Assembly: GCA_001600695.1 (NCBI GenBank)
Contig: BCKQ01000013.1
Coordinates: forward strand, 1 to 64,000
Reading direction: 5' to 3'
DNA: 64,000 nt
Origin: Ascoidea asiatica
Lineage: Eukaryota > Ascomycota > Saccharomycetes > Ascoideales > Ascoideaceae
Shown here: positions 39,593 through 49,111 of the stretch, piece by piece
Position numbering within the stretch: position 1 is the stretch's first letter
Layout of the letters: the number at the start of each line of letters is the position of its first letter
Position numbers and translations under genes: made by a program
The notes under the pieces: model-generated
What the model was told of the DNA's origin: nothing
Database searches by the model: none
Seen by the model: the letters and a program-made list of their open reading frames with translations, nothing else

Positions 39593-40881
39593 TTTTATAG
39601 ATTGAAAAAAAAGTGAATTGATTGAATATTAGTAATGATTAATATATCATTCTCTAAAAGATGGAAATTGAATATATAATAATATAATGAGATGGTACAC
39701 TGAATATATAATATTTTAAATCTTCCTTTATCTTTTTTTAAGTCTCTATTCTTTTTTTTTTATTTTAGTACGAGTTACTGATAAACAGATAAATCAGAAA
39801 CTAAATGAGATAATTAATCATCACAGAGATGCTGGAAATTCAAAATTTAGGTTTCACTTCATTCTCTGTCAAAAAGGACAAACACGTGTTGATACCCCGG
39901 AATTGAAGTAAGGTTTGTGCCACAAACAAAACGAACGTGATAAGACGCGGGTTAAAAAAAAATTCAGCAGCCCACCTGACTAAGACCCCGTGCAATTTCA
40001 AAAGTGGGCTCATTTGTCCTAATACAGATTTGTGTTGCGTCCCAATTGAAGAGGTAACAAATACTGTACAGCGCCGTGTGGTTCTGTGTGTACAGTAAAG
40101 CTTTAAAAAAACATGCAGAAAGGTAATGTGTTAACGAACACTGCTCACTTACGAGACCAGCACCACCTTGGAATCGGGAAATCAAATAAGTCAAGCCAGT
40201 CCAAAAATGTGTTCGCCAAGGGTGGGCTAACGAACTCACGCTCCCACTGCCGCTGCGCTTTGGCGAGTTGTGCGAACTGTGCGGATGTTGCTGCTGGCAC
40301 TGGGGACGCTTTGAAAGAAAAAGCACCACAAAGGCCGTTGTGGATCCTTTTTTATCAGCTTCATAGCTTCGGTTGCAATAAGAATCATTTCTAATTCTAA
40401 ATTTGAATCATTTCTTTCTCTATTGTTCTTTTATTCTTCTTTTAAATACTTATTAGTTTTTTTATTTCTATTTCAAATCAAAATCATAACTTTTGTTTAA
40501 AATAAACGTATTAATCTTTTTTTTCTCCTCAAAAGGTTTTTTTTATATCGGAGTTGGTATCTAATTTTATAAAATCCCTATTGAAACTTTATTGCTACAA
40601 CTTCAATTATTTTATTTAATATCTCTAAATTTGCATAAACTTCTTCTTTAAATTGAAAAATTTAAAAACCTGATCAAAGAACTTAGAAAATAGACAATTA
40701 TAATTCTTTTTTTTCTATTAAAATATATTAAATATTGATTTATTACTGACTTTTATAAATATTTTTTTCAATAGGAAAAGAGAAAATTTCAATTTTAACA
40801 TTTGAAAAATTTATCAAAAAATCATCTTTCAACTGAAAATAACTAGTTCGCTGTTTAATTCATCTTTCAAAGTTATCTAAA
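39593..40881. promoter_or_regulatory. Divergent GPI12-KDM5 intergenic region with GC-richer island
   Basis: About 39880-40380 is a GC-richer island. It contains a CACGTG (about 39890), AGTGGGCTCA (40003-40012), GTGGTTCTGTGTGTACA (40078-40094) and GAGACCA (40153-40159). All but CACGTG recur in the island upstream of KRE6. Open frames overlapping on both strands here resemble no family and are base-composition artefacts. The remaining DNA to 40881 is AT-rich 5' leader. Confidence 0.5.
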
Positions 40882-43800
40882 ATGCCATTTTTAGAATCTG
40901 ATACTCATCAGAATTCTATTAAAATGGAAAATGGTATCAATAATAATGAAAATGGCAGTACTACTAAAACTAGTAATAACAATACTAATGGTAGCAATAA
41001 TAAAAAATCCGATAATGAATATAAACTAACTGAAGTACCAACTGTTCATCCAACTCATGAAGAATTCGCAGATCCAATTGCTTACTTATCTTCCGAGAAA
41101 ATCTTAAATTTAGGTAAAAAATATGGAATGTTAAAATTAAAACCACAACCTATTAAATATAAAAAAAATAATAATAATAAAAATTTAATCAATTGGAATC
41201 CAGTAGTATCTATTGATTTAACACTTTTTAAGTTTAAACCAAGAATTCAAGTTTTAAATGAATTAAATTTATTAACTAGAATTAGAAATGTATTTCAAAA
41301 AAGTTTATCAAATTTTACTTTAATGAAAAAAAAAAAACCACCAAAATCTTCATTTTTTTATACTGAAAATAAAAAAAGAATTTACTATTATGATCTATTT
41401 CTTGAAATTAATAATTATATTATAAAAGATTATAAAAATTTAATTAATTTAACAAAAATTGGTAATCATCCAACAATTTTTAATTTAATTAAAGATTCAG
41501 ATAAACTTTGGTTAGATTTAAATAAATTTTTTAATTTAAATTTAGAAAATAGTAAATTAAAGTTAATTTATATTAGTTTAATTAAAGATTATTGTATTTT
41601 TTTATTCAAAAAAGATGCATCTAATTTACTTCTTTTAAATAATGATAATCATATCGATTATAATATTAATATGGATGATAATAATATGGATAGTAATAAT
41701 GTTGATGATACTGTTAGTACATTAAATACAATTAATCAAATGAAGCTGATAAAGACATTATTCAAAAGTAATACTTTAACTAATGAAGATTCTGATTCTG
41801 ACTCAAATTCAGAATCAGATTTTGATTCTAAATCTAAATTTGCTCATCGAAATGGCCATCAAAATAATAGAAAAACTGATGATGAAAGTGAGCATGAAAG
41901 TGATAACGAAAGTGAAGAAATTGAAGAAGAATGGTGTCAAATATGTGGTTCTATGGATGAAGAAGCTTCAATGTTACTTTGTGATGGATGTGATAAAGGT
42001 TTTCATATATCTTGTCTTGATCCTCCAGTAGTTAAAATTCCAAAAGGTAAATGGTTTTGTGAAAATTGTTTAATTGGAACTTGTGATTATGGATTTTCAA
42101 TGTCAAATAAAAAATATTCATTAATGGAATTTAATAATAAGAATTATTATTTTATGAAAAGCTATTTCAATGATAGAAATTTATTAAAAAAATTAAGGAT
42201 CAGAAAAAGTGATAAAAAATTTGATTTAAACGTTGATATTTATAATGAAAATTATATAAATTTATTAGAAAAAGAATTTTGGAATAATTTAGTTAATAAT
42301 GAAGATTCAAAAATCAAAGTTTATTATGGAGCAGATATTCATAATAAGAAATTAAGTGAGAAATCATGTTTTCCAACAAATTTTACATTAAAATATTTGA
42401 AATGTTCAGATCACGAATATTATGTAAAACATTCATTTAATTTAAACAATTTACCATTTTCAAAAGGATCATTATTGAAATATTTTAAAAATATAAGTGG
42501 AATGACAACACCATGGATTTATGTTGGATCATTATTTTCAACATTTTGTTGGCATTTAGAAGATCATTATACATATTCAGCAAATTATTCACATGGTGGA
42601 GCAATTAAAAAATGGTATTCAATACCAGAAAATAATTGTTTAAAATTTGAAAAATTTTTAAATAAAATGGCACCACATTTATTTTTACAACAACCAGATT
42701 TATTACATCAATTAGTTACATTAATATCACCATTTGAACTAAAAAAAAATAAAATTGAATGTTATTATGCAAATCAAAAACCTGGAGAATATATAATTAC
42801 ATTTCCAAAAGTTTATCATTCTGGATTTAATTTAGGATTTAATATTAATGAAGCAGTTAATTTTACGACAAATTATTGGTTTAAATTTGGTATAAATTCA
42901 TTAAAAGATTATAAAATTATTCAAAAAACTCCAATTATCAATCATTTATATCTTTCAAAATCCATAATTTTAAGTTTTTTAAATGGAGAATATTTTGAAA
43001 ATGATAAAGAGAAAGGTAATTTAGTTTCATCAATTTCATTAAATTCAATTTTAAATCCAATATTTAATATGAATAAATCTAATTATGAATTAATTAAAAA
43101 TTGTTTAAATTTTATTGAAAGTAGATTAATTCAAAATAAAGAAAAGAGTAATATAATTTTAAAAGAATTTAAAGATTTTTTTAAACTTGACCTATACCCT
43201 TCTAAAATCAATGAAGGAATTGATGAAGAAATCAATGAAAAAATTAATGAAGAAATTAATGAAGAACATGGAGAAATAATTTGTGAAGTTTGTAAAGGAA
43301 TTTGCGATTTATCATGGATAAAACTAAAATTATTAAAAAATTTCATTAAATCTGAAGAATTAATTAAAATTCATAAAGAAGAAATTAAACATAAACTTAA
43401 AAAGAAAGTGGAAACGAAAGAAGTAAAGAAGATTAAGAAAATAAATAATCAAATATCGACCCCAGATTGTACACCAACTAGAACTAAAAGTAAGAATGAA
43501 ATTGAAATTGAATTAGATAAAGAAAAATTGATAGATGATAATAATAATAAAAGAAGAAAATTAAGTTTTGATAATTCTTTTAATACAATGAATAAAATTG
43601 GATTTTCTTCACCTCCAAGATCACCTAAATTTTCAAAAAAACAAGAACAAGAACAAGAACAAGAACAAAAAAGAGAAACTAAAAATGAAAATGAAAGTGA
43701 AAATAAAAATGATAAAGAAGAGAAAAGTTTAACTAAAATAGTATGTGAAGATGATTTTTTGAAAATTATGAGAAATGAAAATTTAAAAAAAGGTTTTGAA

Positions 43801-43896
43801 AATAATTATATTTTTGTTTCAAATAATAAAGCTAAAGAATATCATACGTTAATTTATAAAGTCAATGATTTACTTTCATCGGTTAATGTAATATAA
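40882..43896 (+). CDS. KDM5/Lid2-like JmjN-ARID-PHD-JmjC histone demethylase (1004 aa)
   Basis: KDM5-family enzymes remove methyl groups from H3K4 in the nucleus using Fe(II) and 2-oxoglutarate. A JmjN domain lies at about 50-97 (VHPTHEEFADPIAYLSSE). A diverged ARID-like region follows at about 120-260. A PHD finger lies at about 350-405 (CQICGSMDEEASMLLCDGCDKGFH, WFCENC). The JmjC domain is at about 520-680 with an intact iron triad His558, Glu560 and His646 (WHLEDH; KVYHSGFN). After it, CEVCKGICDLSW at about 801 looks like the first half of the C5HC2 zinc finger, but the second half is absent. Instead a Lys/Glu/Gln-rich tail follows, which is the part duplicated in arm A. It may be JHD2-like in role. 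Whether the enzyme is active without a complete C5HC2 finger cannot be told from sequence. Confidence 0.92.
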   Translation: MPFLESDTHQNSIKMENGINNNENGSTTKTSNNNTNGSNNKKSDNEYKLTEVPTVHPTHEEFADPIAYLSSEKILNLGKKYGMLKLKPQPIKYKKNNNNKNLINWNPVVSIDLTLFKFKPRIQVLNELNLLTRIRNVFQKSLSNFTLMKKKKPPKSSFFYTENKKRIYYYDLFLEINNYIIKDYKNLINLTKIGNHPTIFNLIKDSDKLWLDLNKFFNLNLENSKLKLIYISLIKDYCIFLFKKDASNLLLLNNDNHIDYNINMDDNNMDSNNVDDTVSTLNTINQMKLIKTLFKSNTLTNEDSDSDSNSESDFDSKSKFAHRNGHQNNRKTDDESEHESDNESEEIEEEWCQICGSMDEEASMLLCDGCDKGFHISCLDPPVVKIPKGKWFCENCLIGTCDYGFSMSNKKYSLMEFNNKNYYFMKSYFNDRNLLKKLRIRKSDKKFDLNVDIYNENYINLLEKEFWNNLVNNEDSKIKVYYGADIHNKKLSEKSCFPTNFTLKYLKCSDHEYYVKHSFNLNNLPFSKGSLLKYFKNISGMTTPWIYVGSLFSTFCWHLEDHYTYSANYSHGGAIKKWYSIPENNCLKFEKFLNKMAPHLFLQQPDLLHQLVTLISPFELKKNKIECYYANQKPGEYIITFPKVYHSGFNLGFNINEAVNFTTNYWFKFGINSLKDYKIIQKTPIINHLYLSKSIILSFLNGEYFENDKEKGNLVSSISLNSILNPIFNMNKSNYELIKNCLNFIESRLIQNKEKSNIILKEFKDFFKLDLYPSKINEGIDEEINEKINEEINEEHGEIICEVCKGICDLSWIKLKLLKNFIKSEELIKIHKEEIKHKLKKKVETKEVKKIKKINNQISTPDCTPTRTKSKNEIEIELDKEKLIDDNNNKRRKLSFDNSFNTMNKIGFSSPPRSPKFSKKQEQEQEQEQKRETKNENESENKNDKEEKSLTKIVCEDDFLKIMRNENLKKGFENNYIFVSNNKAKEYHTLIYKVNDLLSSVNVI

Positions 43897-44238
43897 CCAT
43901 AAAAATATCATAAAATAATGAATTTTTGTTAAACTTTGTTGATTTTTATCTTTTGGATGTATTTTATTGTTTTAGGTTGTCTAAAGTAGATCTTTTGTTG
44001 AATACTTTGATAGATATTTTTTTTTGTAATTAGAGTTCTTTAATGATTTTCTTTTTTTCAATGTGTTTTTTTTTTGATTTATTTTCTTTTTTGGGTTTCA
44101 AGAGAGAGTTTTATAAATATACAGTATATATATTATGTTATAATTTGAGACTGGCATATTGCTAGTGACAACCTCTCCTGTATAATAAATGCATAGTTAT
44201 TCTTATTTAAATATAGATTTTTCTAGTTCTAATTTGTG

Positions 44239-44374
44239 CCTGCTAAAAAAGGGTCCTCGCGAGACTCGAACTAAAAAAAAGAAGTACTCCACGTGGAAAC
44301 CTCCGAGGGCAAACATTGCCTAATGGGAACTGACTACCGGTCCCCACACAGCGACAGCAGAAAGTGCTGCTTTT
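44239..44374 (-). other. Conserved GC-rich element, arm B copy; possible structured RNA or regulatory module
   Basis: This is the reverse-strand counterpart of 4538-4667, with the same block order. Here the B-box-like core is better (AGTTCGAGTCTC, 44261-44272) and is followed by GCGAGGACCC and T6 (44245-44250 on the reverse strand). GGCAA-TGT-TTGCC can form a small hairpin, and TCCACGTGGA is a perfect palindrome containing CACGTG. CTTTCTGCTG (44355-44364, reverse) fits the Ace1/Amt1-type copper site. Substitutions between copies spare these cores more than the flanks, which argues for function. Transcription is not shown. Confidence 0.45.
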
Positions 44375-45247
44375 GTAGATAAGCACAAAGATAAAGACAA
44401 AGTTAAAGAAAGATAAATGTATATTTATTTTATTATTCTTTAAATCTGAATTGTAAATATATTCAATTTCTTCAGATTATAACTGAGTTCTTATAAAAAA
44501 AGGTGTTCGTTACCCTTGATTATCTCACTTCTTCTCCAGGTTTGAACTCTTTAAACTATTCAAACTCTTTTCTACGGTTATCCCAATCCGCAAGAAAAGA
44601 TAATTTGGGTTTACAACTTCTTTGCAACTCACTATCAGATTGTTTCAAATAAATTAATATTCATTTATTGTCATTACAATTATGAAAAGAATCAAAAAGA
44701 ATTGAAAAGAATTAATCAAAAAACAAACATTTTATCAAACCTGTCATTAATTTTACCTTTGAAGTTTTCAATTATTAAAAATATCCTCGAAGGCGATGAA
44801 TCTTATTGGTTAAATGATTATTTTCATTTCGCTTATATTCATAAAATTAAGTAAAATTAAGTATATTTCCAAAATATTCTTCTGTCATTACCTGCCAAAT
44901 AAAGTCCATTATTACTTTGAAACCATCATTAATAGTATTTTTTTTAACTCTGACCTGATTATTTTGTTAATGAAATAATTACTAGTTGTAAAATAATAGA
45001 TAATAGCACAGTATCATATTGATAATACGATAATGAGATCTCATCAATAACTATCCATTTTTTAAGATATAAAAAATTATATAAATTCAACCATTTTATC
45101 TTCTTTTTTTATTACTTTTCTTATTTACTTTTAATCAATTCATAAATCAACTAATTAAATTATATTAATAAGTTTATAAACCAATTAATAAATTAACAAA
45201 TTAACCAATTAACCAACTAATCAATTATTTCAAACTTCTTATTAAAA

Positions 45248-45337
45248 ATGCCTGAAGAATGTGCTTGTGGTAGTAAAACTACTTGTGAATGTGGTGAAAA
45301 ATGTACTTCCTGTGAATCTGGATCTTGTTGCAAATAA
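45248..45337 (+). CDS. Small Cys-rich metallothionein, arm B paralogue (29 aa)
   Basis: A 29-residue protein with eight cysteines (5, 7, 13, 15, 19, 22, 27, 28) in C-x-C, C-x-C, C-x2-C and C-C spacing, ending CCK. It lacks aromatic residues, as expected of a cytosolic metal-thiolate protein. It is the paralogue of 3532-3621, differing mainly at the N-terminus (MPEECACG against MAKECACC) and by loss of one Cys. The ATG is preceded by an AT-rich leader with CAATTAA repeats and followed by a TAATA microsatellite. About 0.9 kb upstream lies the conserved GC-rich element. Copper or cadmium detoxification is the family role; the specific metal is unknown. Confidence 0.88.
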   Translation: MPEECACGSKTTCECGEKCTSCESGSCCK

Positions 45338-45351
45338 TTTCATATCCAATC

Positions 45352-45392
45352 TAATATAATATAATATAATATAATATAATATAATATAATAA
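45352..45392. repeat. TAATA pentanucleotide microsatellite in the metallothionein 3' flank
   Basis: About eight TAATA units right after the arm B metallothionein stop. Arm A has only about two at the same place, so the array expanded after the duplication. Confidence 0.92.
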
Positions 45393-46029
45393 TGATGCTT
45401 TAGTTATGATTTACTTCATTAATGAATTACTTAACCTTATATATATATCCAATTATATAAATATATTTTAATAAATCTTAGAAATCTTAAAAATCTATTA
45501 TAAAACTTTTTTGATCTAATCAATTCATTCAATTCTTTCAATTTACTTAACTTTCCATTTACTTATTTGTTAAAATTTGCTCATTTTTTATTTAAATATT
45601 CTACTTAAACTTCCTTAGCTCATCTCATCCCTTGATATTTCCATAACATTTCAATATTCTAAACTATTCTAGTTACTTTGATAATTCTAATTATTTTCCT
45701 ATTGGTTGAATTAAAATTAATTTTAAATAATTATTAAATTAGAGTCATTTAATCCTTATTTTATTCATATATGATATACTTTTCATATATTATATAAAAG
45801 AAATAAAATTTTAACTCTGTTGAAAATAGAAAAAAATTTACCAATTATTTAAATATAATCAATTTTTTTATTATATTTCATGGTTCAAATTAATATAAAT
45901 AAAAATGATTATTCCTACTTTTCATTAATTAATTTCTTTTATTTTATTATTATTCATTATAATTTATTATAATTCAATTCAAATCAAATACTCTCAATTC
46001 AAATTATATCAGTAAAACTTATTTTCAAA

Positions 46030-46113
46030 ATGCCAAATCATCAATGTTCTTGTTGTTCAGGTCCTGAATGTCATTGTACTTCCTCTTGTAGTAGTTGTGG
46101 AGCTAAAAAATAG
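46030..46113 (+). CDS. Third small Cys-rich metallothionein (27 aa)
   Basis: A 27-residue protein with seven cysteines (6, 8, 9, 14, 16, 20, 23) arranged C-x-CC, C-x-C, C-x3-C-x2-C, ending CGAKK. Size and Cys number fit the very short ascomycete copper metallothioneins of the Neurospora type (about 26 residues, seven Cys). It is not a copy of the 29-residue pair, since the N-terminus MPNHQCSCC and the spacing differ. It lies 692 bp downstream of the arm B metallothionein in the same direction, giving a local cluster of two, and is outside the inverted repeat. The upstream 250 bp are AT-rich with TTATTATAATTCA repeats. It was identified by inspection because it is very short. Confidence 0.82.
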   Translation: MPNHQCSCCSGPECHCTSSCSSCGAKK

Positions 46114-46351
46114 TTGAATCTTCTAGTTGCTTTTAGATTCAATATTATGATGCTTTTAAATATTATTATTTTTTCAATTCAGATTATTTTCCTAATAGAA
46201 AATTAAAAAAAACTCTTTAAATAAACTTTTTTAAAAATTACTTCTTTTATTAAATATATATTTATTTATATTACTTTTTAACAATAAAATTTATTCGATT
46301 CTTTTCTTATAGATATACTGAATCAATCTTGTAATTTTATATAATGTTAAA

Positions 46352-46963
46352 TCACATCATTTTAGCATTTGAAAAATCCATTTCTGGATGTTGAGCTTTG
46401 AATTTTTCTAATAATGCCATTCTATCATTTTCTTTTAATTGATTTGAATTTGAATTTGATTTTGAATTACTATTTGCTTTTTTCTTTAATTCAAATTCAA
46501 TTTTTTGTTTTTCTCTTTGTTCAAACATCATTTTTTCAACTAAACCTCTTGATTCATCATCCAAATCACTTAATTTAGAATTATCAGGTTCAATTCTTCT
46601 TACATCAATTTTTGGTGCTGAGATTATTATATGTGGCCACCATTGTGATTTAATTTTAATTAAAGTAATTTCAACTTCTTTTCTATCAATTATTGACCAT
46701 GTTGATTCAAATGAATTAATCTCTGCAAATAATTTATCATTCATTAATTCTTTATTATTTTCTGAAAGTACTTTAACACAAATTTCATTTTTTTTAATGT
46801 TTATATATAAATCTTTAGCTCTTGTTCCATTTGGTACTTTGAAATTTATACTAATATCTTCAAGAGTTTGTTTCCAAGTATATGGCAAAGTTGATTGTTC
46901 TTGTTTTTCTTTAGCTATGGCTTCTGGCGATCTATCTACTTCTGCTGCTAAATCTGATGACAT
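46352..46963 (-). CDS. NudC-like CS-domain co-chaperone (203 aa)
   Basis: NudC proteins are small CS-domain (p23-like) co-chaperones linked to Hsp90 and, in filamentous fungi and animals, to dynein and nuclear migration. The CS domain spans about residues 25-115. It starts at YTWKQTLEDISINFKVPNGT, contains DLYINIKKNEICV and FAEINSFESTWSIIDRKEVEITLIK, and ends with the family mark QWWPHII. A charged coiled-coil-like helix (EKMMFEQREKQKIEFELKKK) and a C-terminal LLEKFKAQHPEMDFSNAKM segment complete the NudC pattern. S. cerevisiae has no clear NudC, so its presence marks a lineage that kept it. A TTAC tetranucleotide array starts 80 bp upstream of the ATG. Confidence 0.88.
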   Translation of the reverse strand: MSSDLAAEVDRSPEAIAKEKQEQSTLPYTWKQTLEDISINFKVPNGTRAKDLYINIKKNEICVKVLSENNKELMNDKLFAEINSFESTWSIIDRKEVEITLIKIKSQWWPHIIISAPKIDVRRIEPDNSKLSDLDDESRGLVEKMMFEQREKQKIEFELKKKANSNSKSNSNSNQLKENDRMALLEKFKAQHPEMDFSNAKMM

Positions 46964-47040
46964 TTTTAAATATATTGAAGTATAATATAGTATTATATAG
47001 TATATGATAAGCCTATTAAAGATAATTAAACTGATAACTG

Positions 47041-47042
<2 letters not shown>

Positions 47043-47100
<58 letters not shown>

Positions 47101-47102
47101 TA
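47043..47102. repeat. TTAC tetranucleotide microsatellite
   Basis: About 14-15 perfect TTAC units in the NudC upstream region between NudC and TIM54. It is the purest tetranucleotide array in the window and is likely length-polymorphic. Confidence 0.95.
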
Positions 47103-47362
47103 TAATTTTGTTTTTATCTTATAATTTTGAAAAATTTAGCTTTATTTATGAAAGGTCCGTTGTTGATAGATAAAAGGTTAAAGTCAAAATGCGATTAAGA
47201 GACTATTTTGTTGATAAATATCAATGTTCTACAATTATCTAGAAAACTTACAGAATCCTCAGCATTACTTGAGTCAATTTCACTATTGATATTTATATTT
47301 AAAGTAAAAAAAAAAATACAAGAAAACTATAAACAGGATAAAGAATGAATTCATTCAAAATT

Positions 47363-49111
47363 TTAATTTTTACTATTTTCATCAATCTCAGGATCTTTGA
47401 TATCAGGATCTTTAACACTATTAACATCATAAACTAATAAATTTTTAGTTACTCTATCATGAAGAATAAATTCTGAAGTCCAAGCACTATTTTTTTCTAA
47501 ACCTGCTTTAACCCATCTTTTTGGCCAATCATTTTCTTCTTCAATTGCAGAAAATTTATCAATATTATTATCAAATTTTCTTGTTTTACCTTCAACAACT
47601 GCAGTTGTCATTTTACCATATTCATCAATTAATTTATAACGATTATAAAATCTATAAATACGTCTTGGAATATTTGTAAAACCAATTAAATTTGGAACTG
47701 GAAATACAATTACAGGTTGTTGAAAATATGGTGGAATATCATCATCAGTTGGAATTTTTTTGAATTCTTTTTCTTCATTTGTAAAATTTAAATATTTCTC
47801 TAATTCTTTTGGAATTGTACCTTTTGTTTCAAAATCTTCTCTTTTTATAAATGGTTTTGGTACTTTAATTTCAGGTTTTTTCTCTTCCTCATCATCTTCA
47901 CTCTTTTTTTCTTTATCAATTTCACTATTTTCACTATTTTTATCAGTTAAATAATCTTCTGAAATATTTTTACTTTCAGATTCTACTTTATTATCCTCAA
48001 TGATTATCTTATCTGAATTTGTATCAGTTTTGTCTGCAGATTGTATATCCTTTTCAAGAATATCATCAAGAGATTCAATTTTAGGAACTTTTATTTGCTC
48101 TAAAGGAATATTTGATTCTTTATTTTCTTCAATTTTTTTATTCTCTGATAATTCTTTGGTTTCTGCTGACTTTTTAGATTCTTCAGAATTTTCATTTAAT
48201 AATTCAGGTGGTGCATCTAAAGGACCAAGTAAACCTTCTTGAATTCCAGTTATATATTCTTTATAAGTACCTCTACCAATACATATTACTCCTCCAACTT
48301 TATTTATATCATTATTTAAAGCATCTTCGGATTTAATTTTTTCAATTTTATTTGGCAAATGATTTAAATTATTATAATAAATACCTAAGATATTTTTTGA
48401 ATTTGATAAATTTTCTTTGAATTTTAAAGTTTTTTCTAATTCAATTTCATCTTCTAATTTTTTTATTGATTTTTTAAAATTAAATAAATTTTTAAAAGAA
48501 TTAAAAATTTTATAATTTATTGAATTTGTTTTATCATTTTCCTCATTAATTTTTTTTAAATTTAACTCATCTTCAATAATTTTTTTCCTTAAATCTCTAA
48601 TATCTTGTGATACTTTTGCTCTAATTTCACCTTGTCTATTTTCAGTAATTAATAAAAAATCAATTGCAGATGAATTTAAAATTGGTTTAATATATTTTTT
48701 AAAAATTTTTAAACTTTCATCTAAATAATCATCAGGTGGTGGAGATATAAAAATTGTTAAAGATCTATTTAAATGATTTGTTTCTAAAGGTAAATTTGAA
48801 TATGGTTTAACATAATTTTTCCATTTTAATCTATTTTTTTTTTGTTTATAATTATCATTAATTGCACCTCCAATAAATATACCACATACAGACCAAAAAA
48901 TTAACCAATTTCTTGAGGGAATTCGAATTCTATTTATTCCCATCATTTTTAAAGCAGGATTAGAATACCCTTTTGATCTTGCTTTGGTTGTAGATGATTC
49001 TGTCACTGTCTTCGCATCATTTTTAATATCATTCTTTATATCAGCTTTAATACCAGCTTTAATATCAGATTTAAGATCCTGCTTCACTTCAGGCTTAGTT
49101 GGTTCAGACAT
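47363..49111 (-). CDS. TIM54: Mitochondrial inner-membrane translocase subunit Tim54 (582 aa)
   Basis: Tim54 is a subunit of the TIM22 complex, which inserts carrier proteins into the mitochondrial inner membrane. The family start block GYSNPALKMMGINRIRIPSRNW is at about residues 48-69. One transmembrane segment follows (WLIFWSVCGIFIGGAI). The intermembrane-space domain has LTIFISPPPDDYLDESLKIFKKYIKP and IRAKVSQDIRDLRKK. Later conserved blocks include GVICIGRGTYKEYITGIQEGLLGP and IPRRIYRFYNRYKLIDEYGK. A Glu/Lys/Ser-rich insertion at about 305-430 makes it longer than S. cerevisiae Tim54 (478). The N-terminal LKSDIKAGIKADIKNDIKND repeats are unusual. The ATG is followed directly by the family block region, so this start is reasonable. 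Confidence 0.94.
   Translation of the reverse strand: MSEPTKPEVKQDLKSDIKAGIKADIKNDIKNDAKTVTESSTTKARSKGYSNPALKMMGINRIRIPSRNWLIFWSVCGIFIGGAINDNYKQKKNRLKWKNYVKPYSNLPLETNHLNRSLTIFISPPPDDYLDESLKIFKKYIKPILNSSAIDFLLITENRQGEIRAKVSQDIRDLRKKIIEDELNLKKINEENDKTNSINYKIFNSFKNLFNFKKSIKKLEDEIELEKTLKFKENLSNSKNILGIYYNNLNHLPNKIEKIKSEDALNNDINKVGGVICIGRGTYKEYITGIQEGLLGPLDAPPELLNENSEESKKSAETKELSENKKIEENKESNIPLEQIKVPKIESLDDILEKDIQSADKTDTNSDKIIIEDNKVESESKNISEDYLTDKNSENSEIDKEKKSEDDEEEKKPEIKVPKPFIKREDFETKGTIPKELEKYLNFTNEEKEFKKIPTDDDIPPYFQQPVIVFPVPNLIGFTNIPRRIYRFYNRYKLIDEYGKMTTAVVEGKTRKFDNNIDKFSAIEEENDWPKRWVKAGLEKNSAWTSEFILHDRVTKNLLVYDVNSVKDPDIKDPEIDENSKN

Larger units (their letters stand above)
43213..45735 (+). repeat. 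Inverted segmental duplication, arm B (partner 3190-5715)
   Basis: The arm begins inside the KDM5-like C-terminus and runs through its 3' UTR, the GC-rich element (44239-44374), an AT-rich spacer and the metallothionein gene with its 3' flank. All are colinear with the reverse complement of arm A. Arm B carries the intact demethylase end, so it resembles the parental locus. The best-matching tract (43560-44030) is nearly identical to arm A, whereas the rest shows many substitutions and indels. Confidence 0.9.

Noticed and set aside
40113-40394. Short open frames on both strands of the island at 39960-40394
   Set aside because: They overlap on opposite strands, have no family motifs and are explained by local GC richness lacking stop codons.
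44239-44374. tRNA gene in the conserved GC-rich element
   Set aside because: There is a B-box-like GTTCGAGTC and T6, but the 5' half of the T-stem and the 5' acceptor strand are missing, so no cloverleaf can be drawn.
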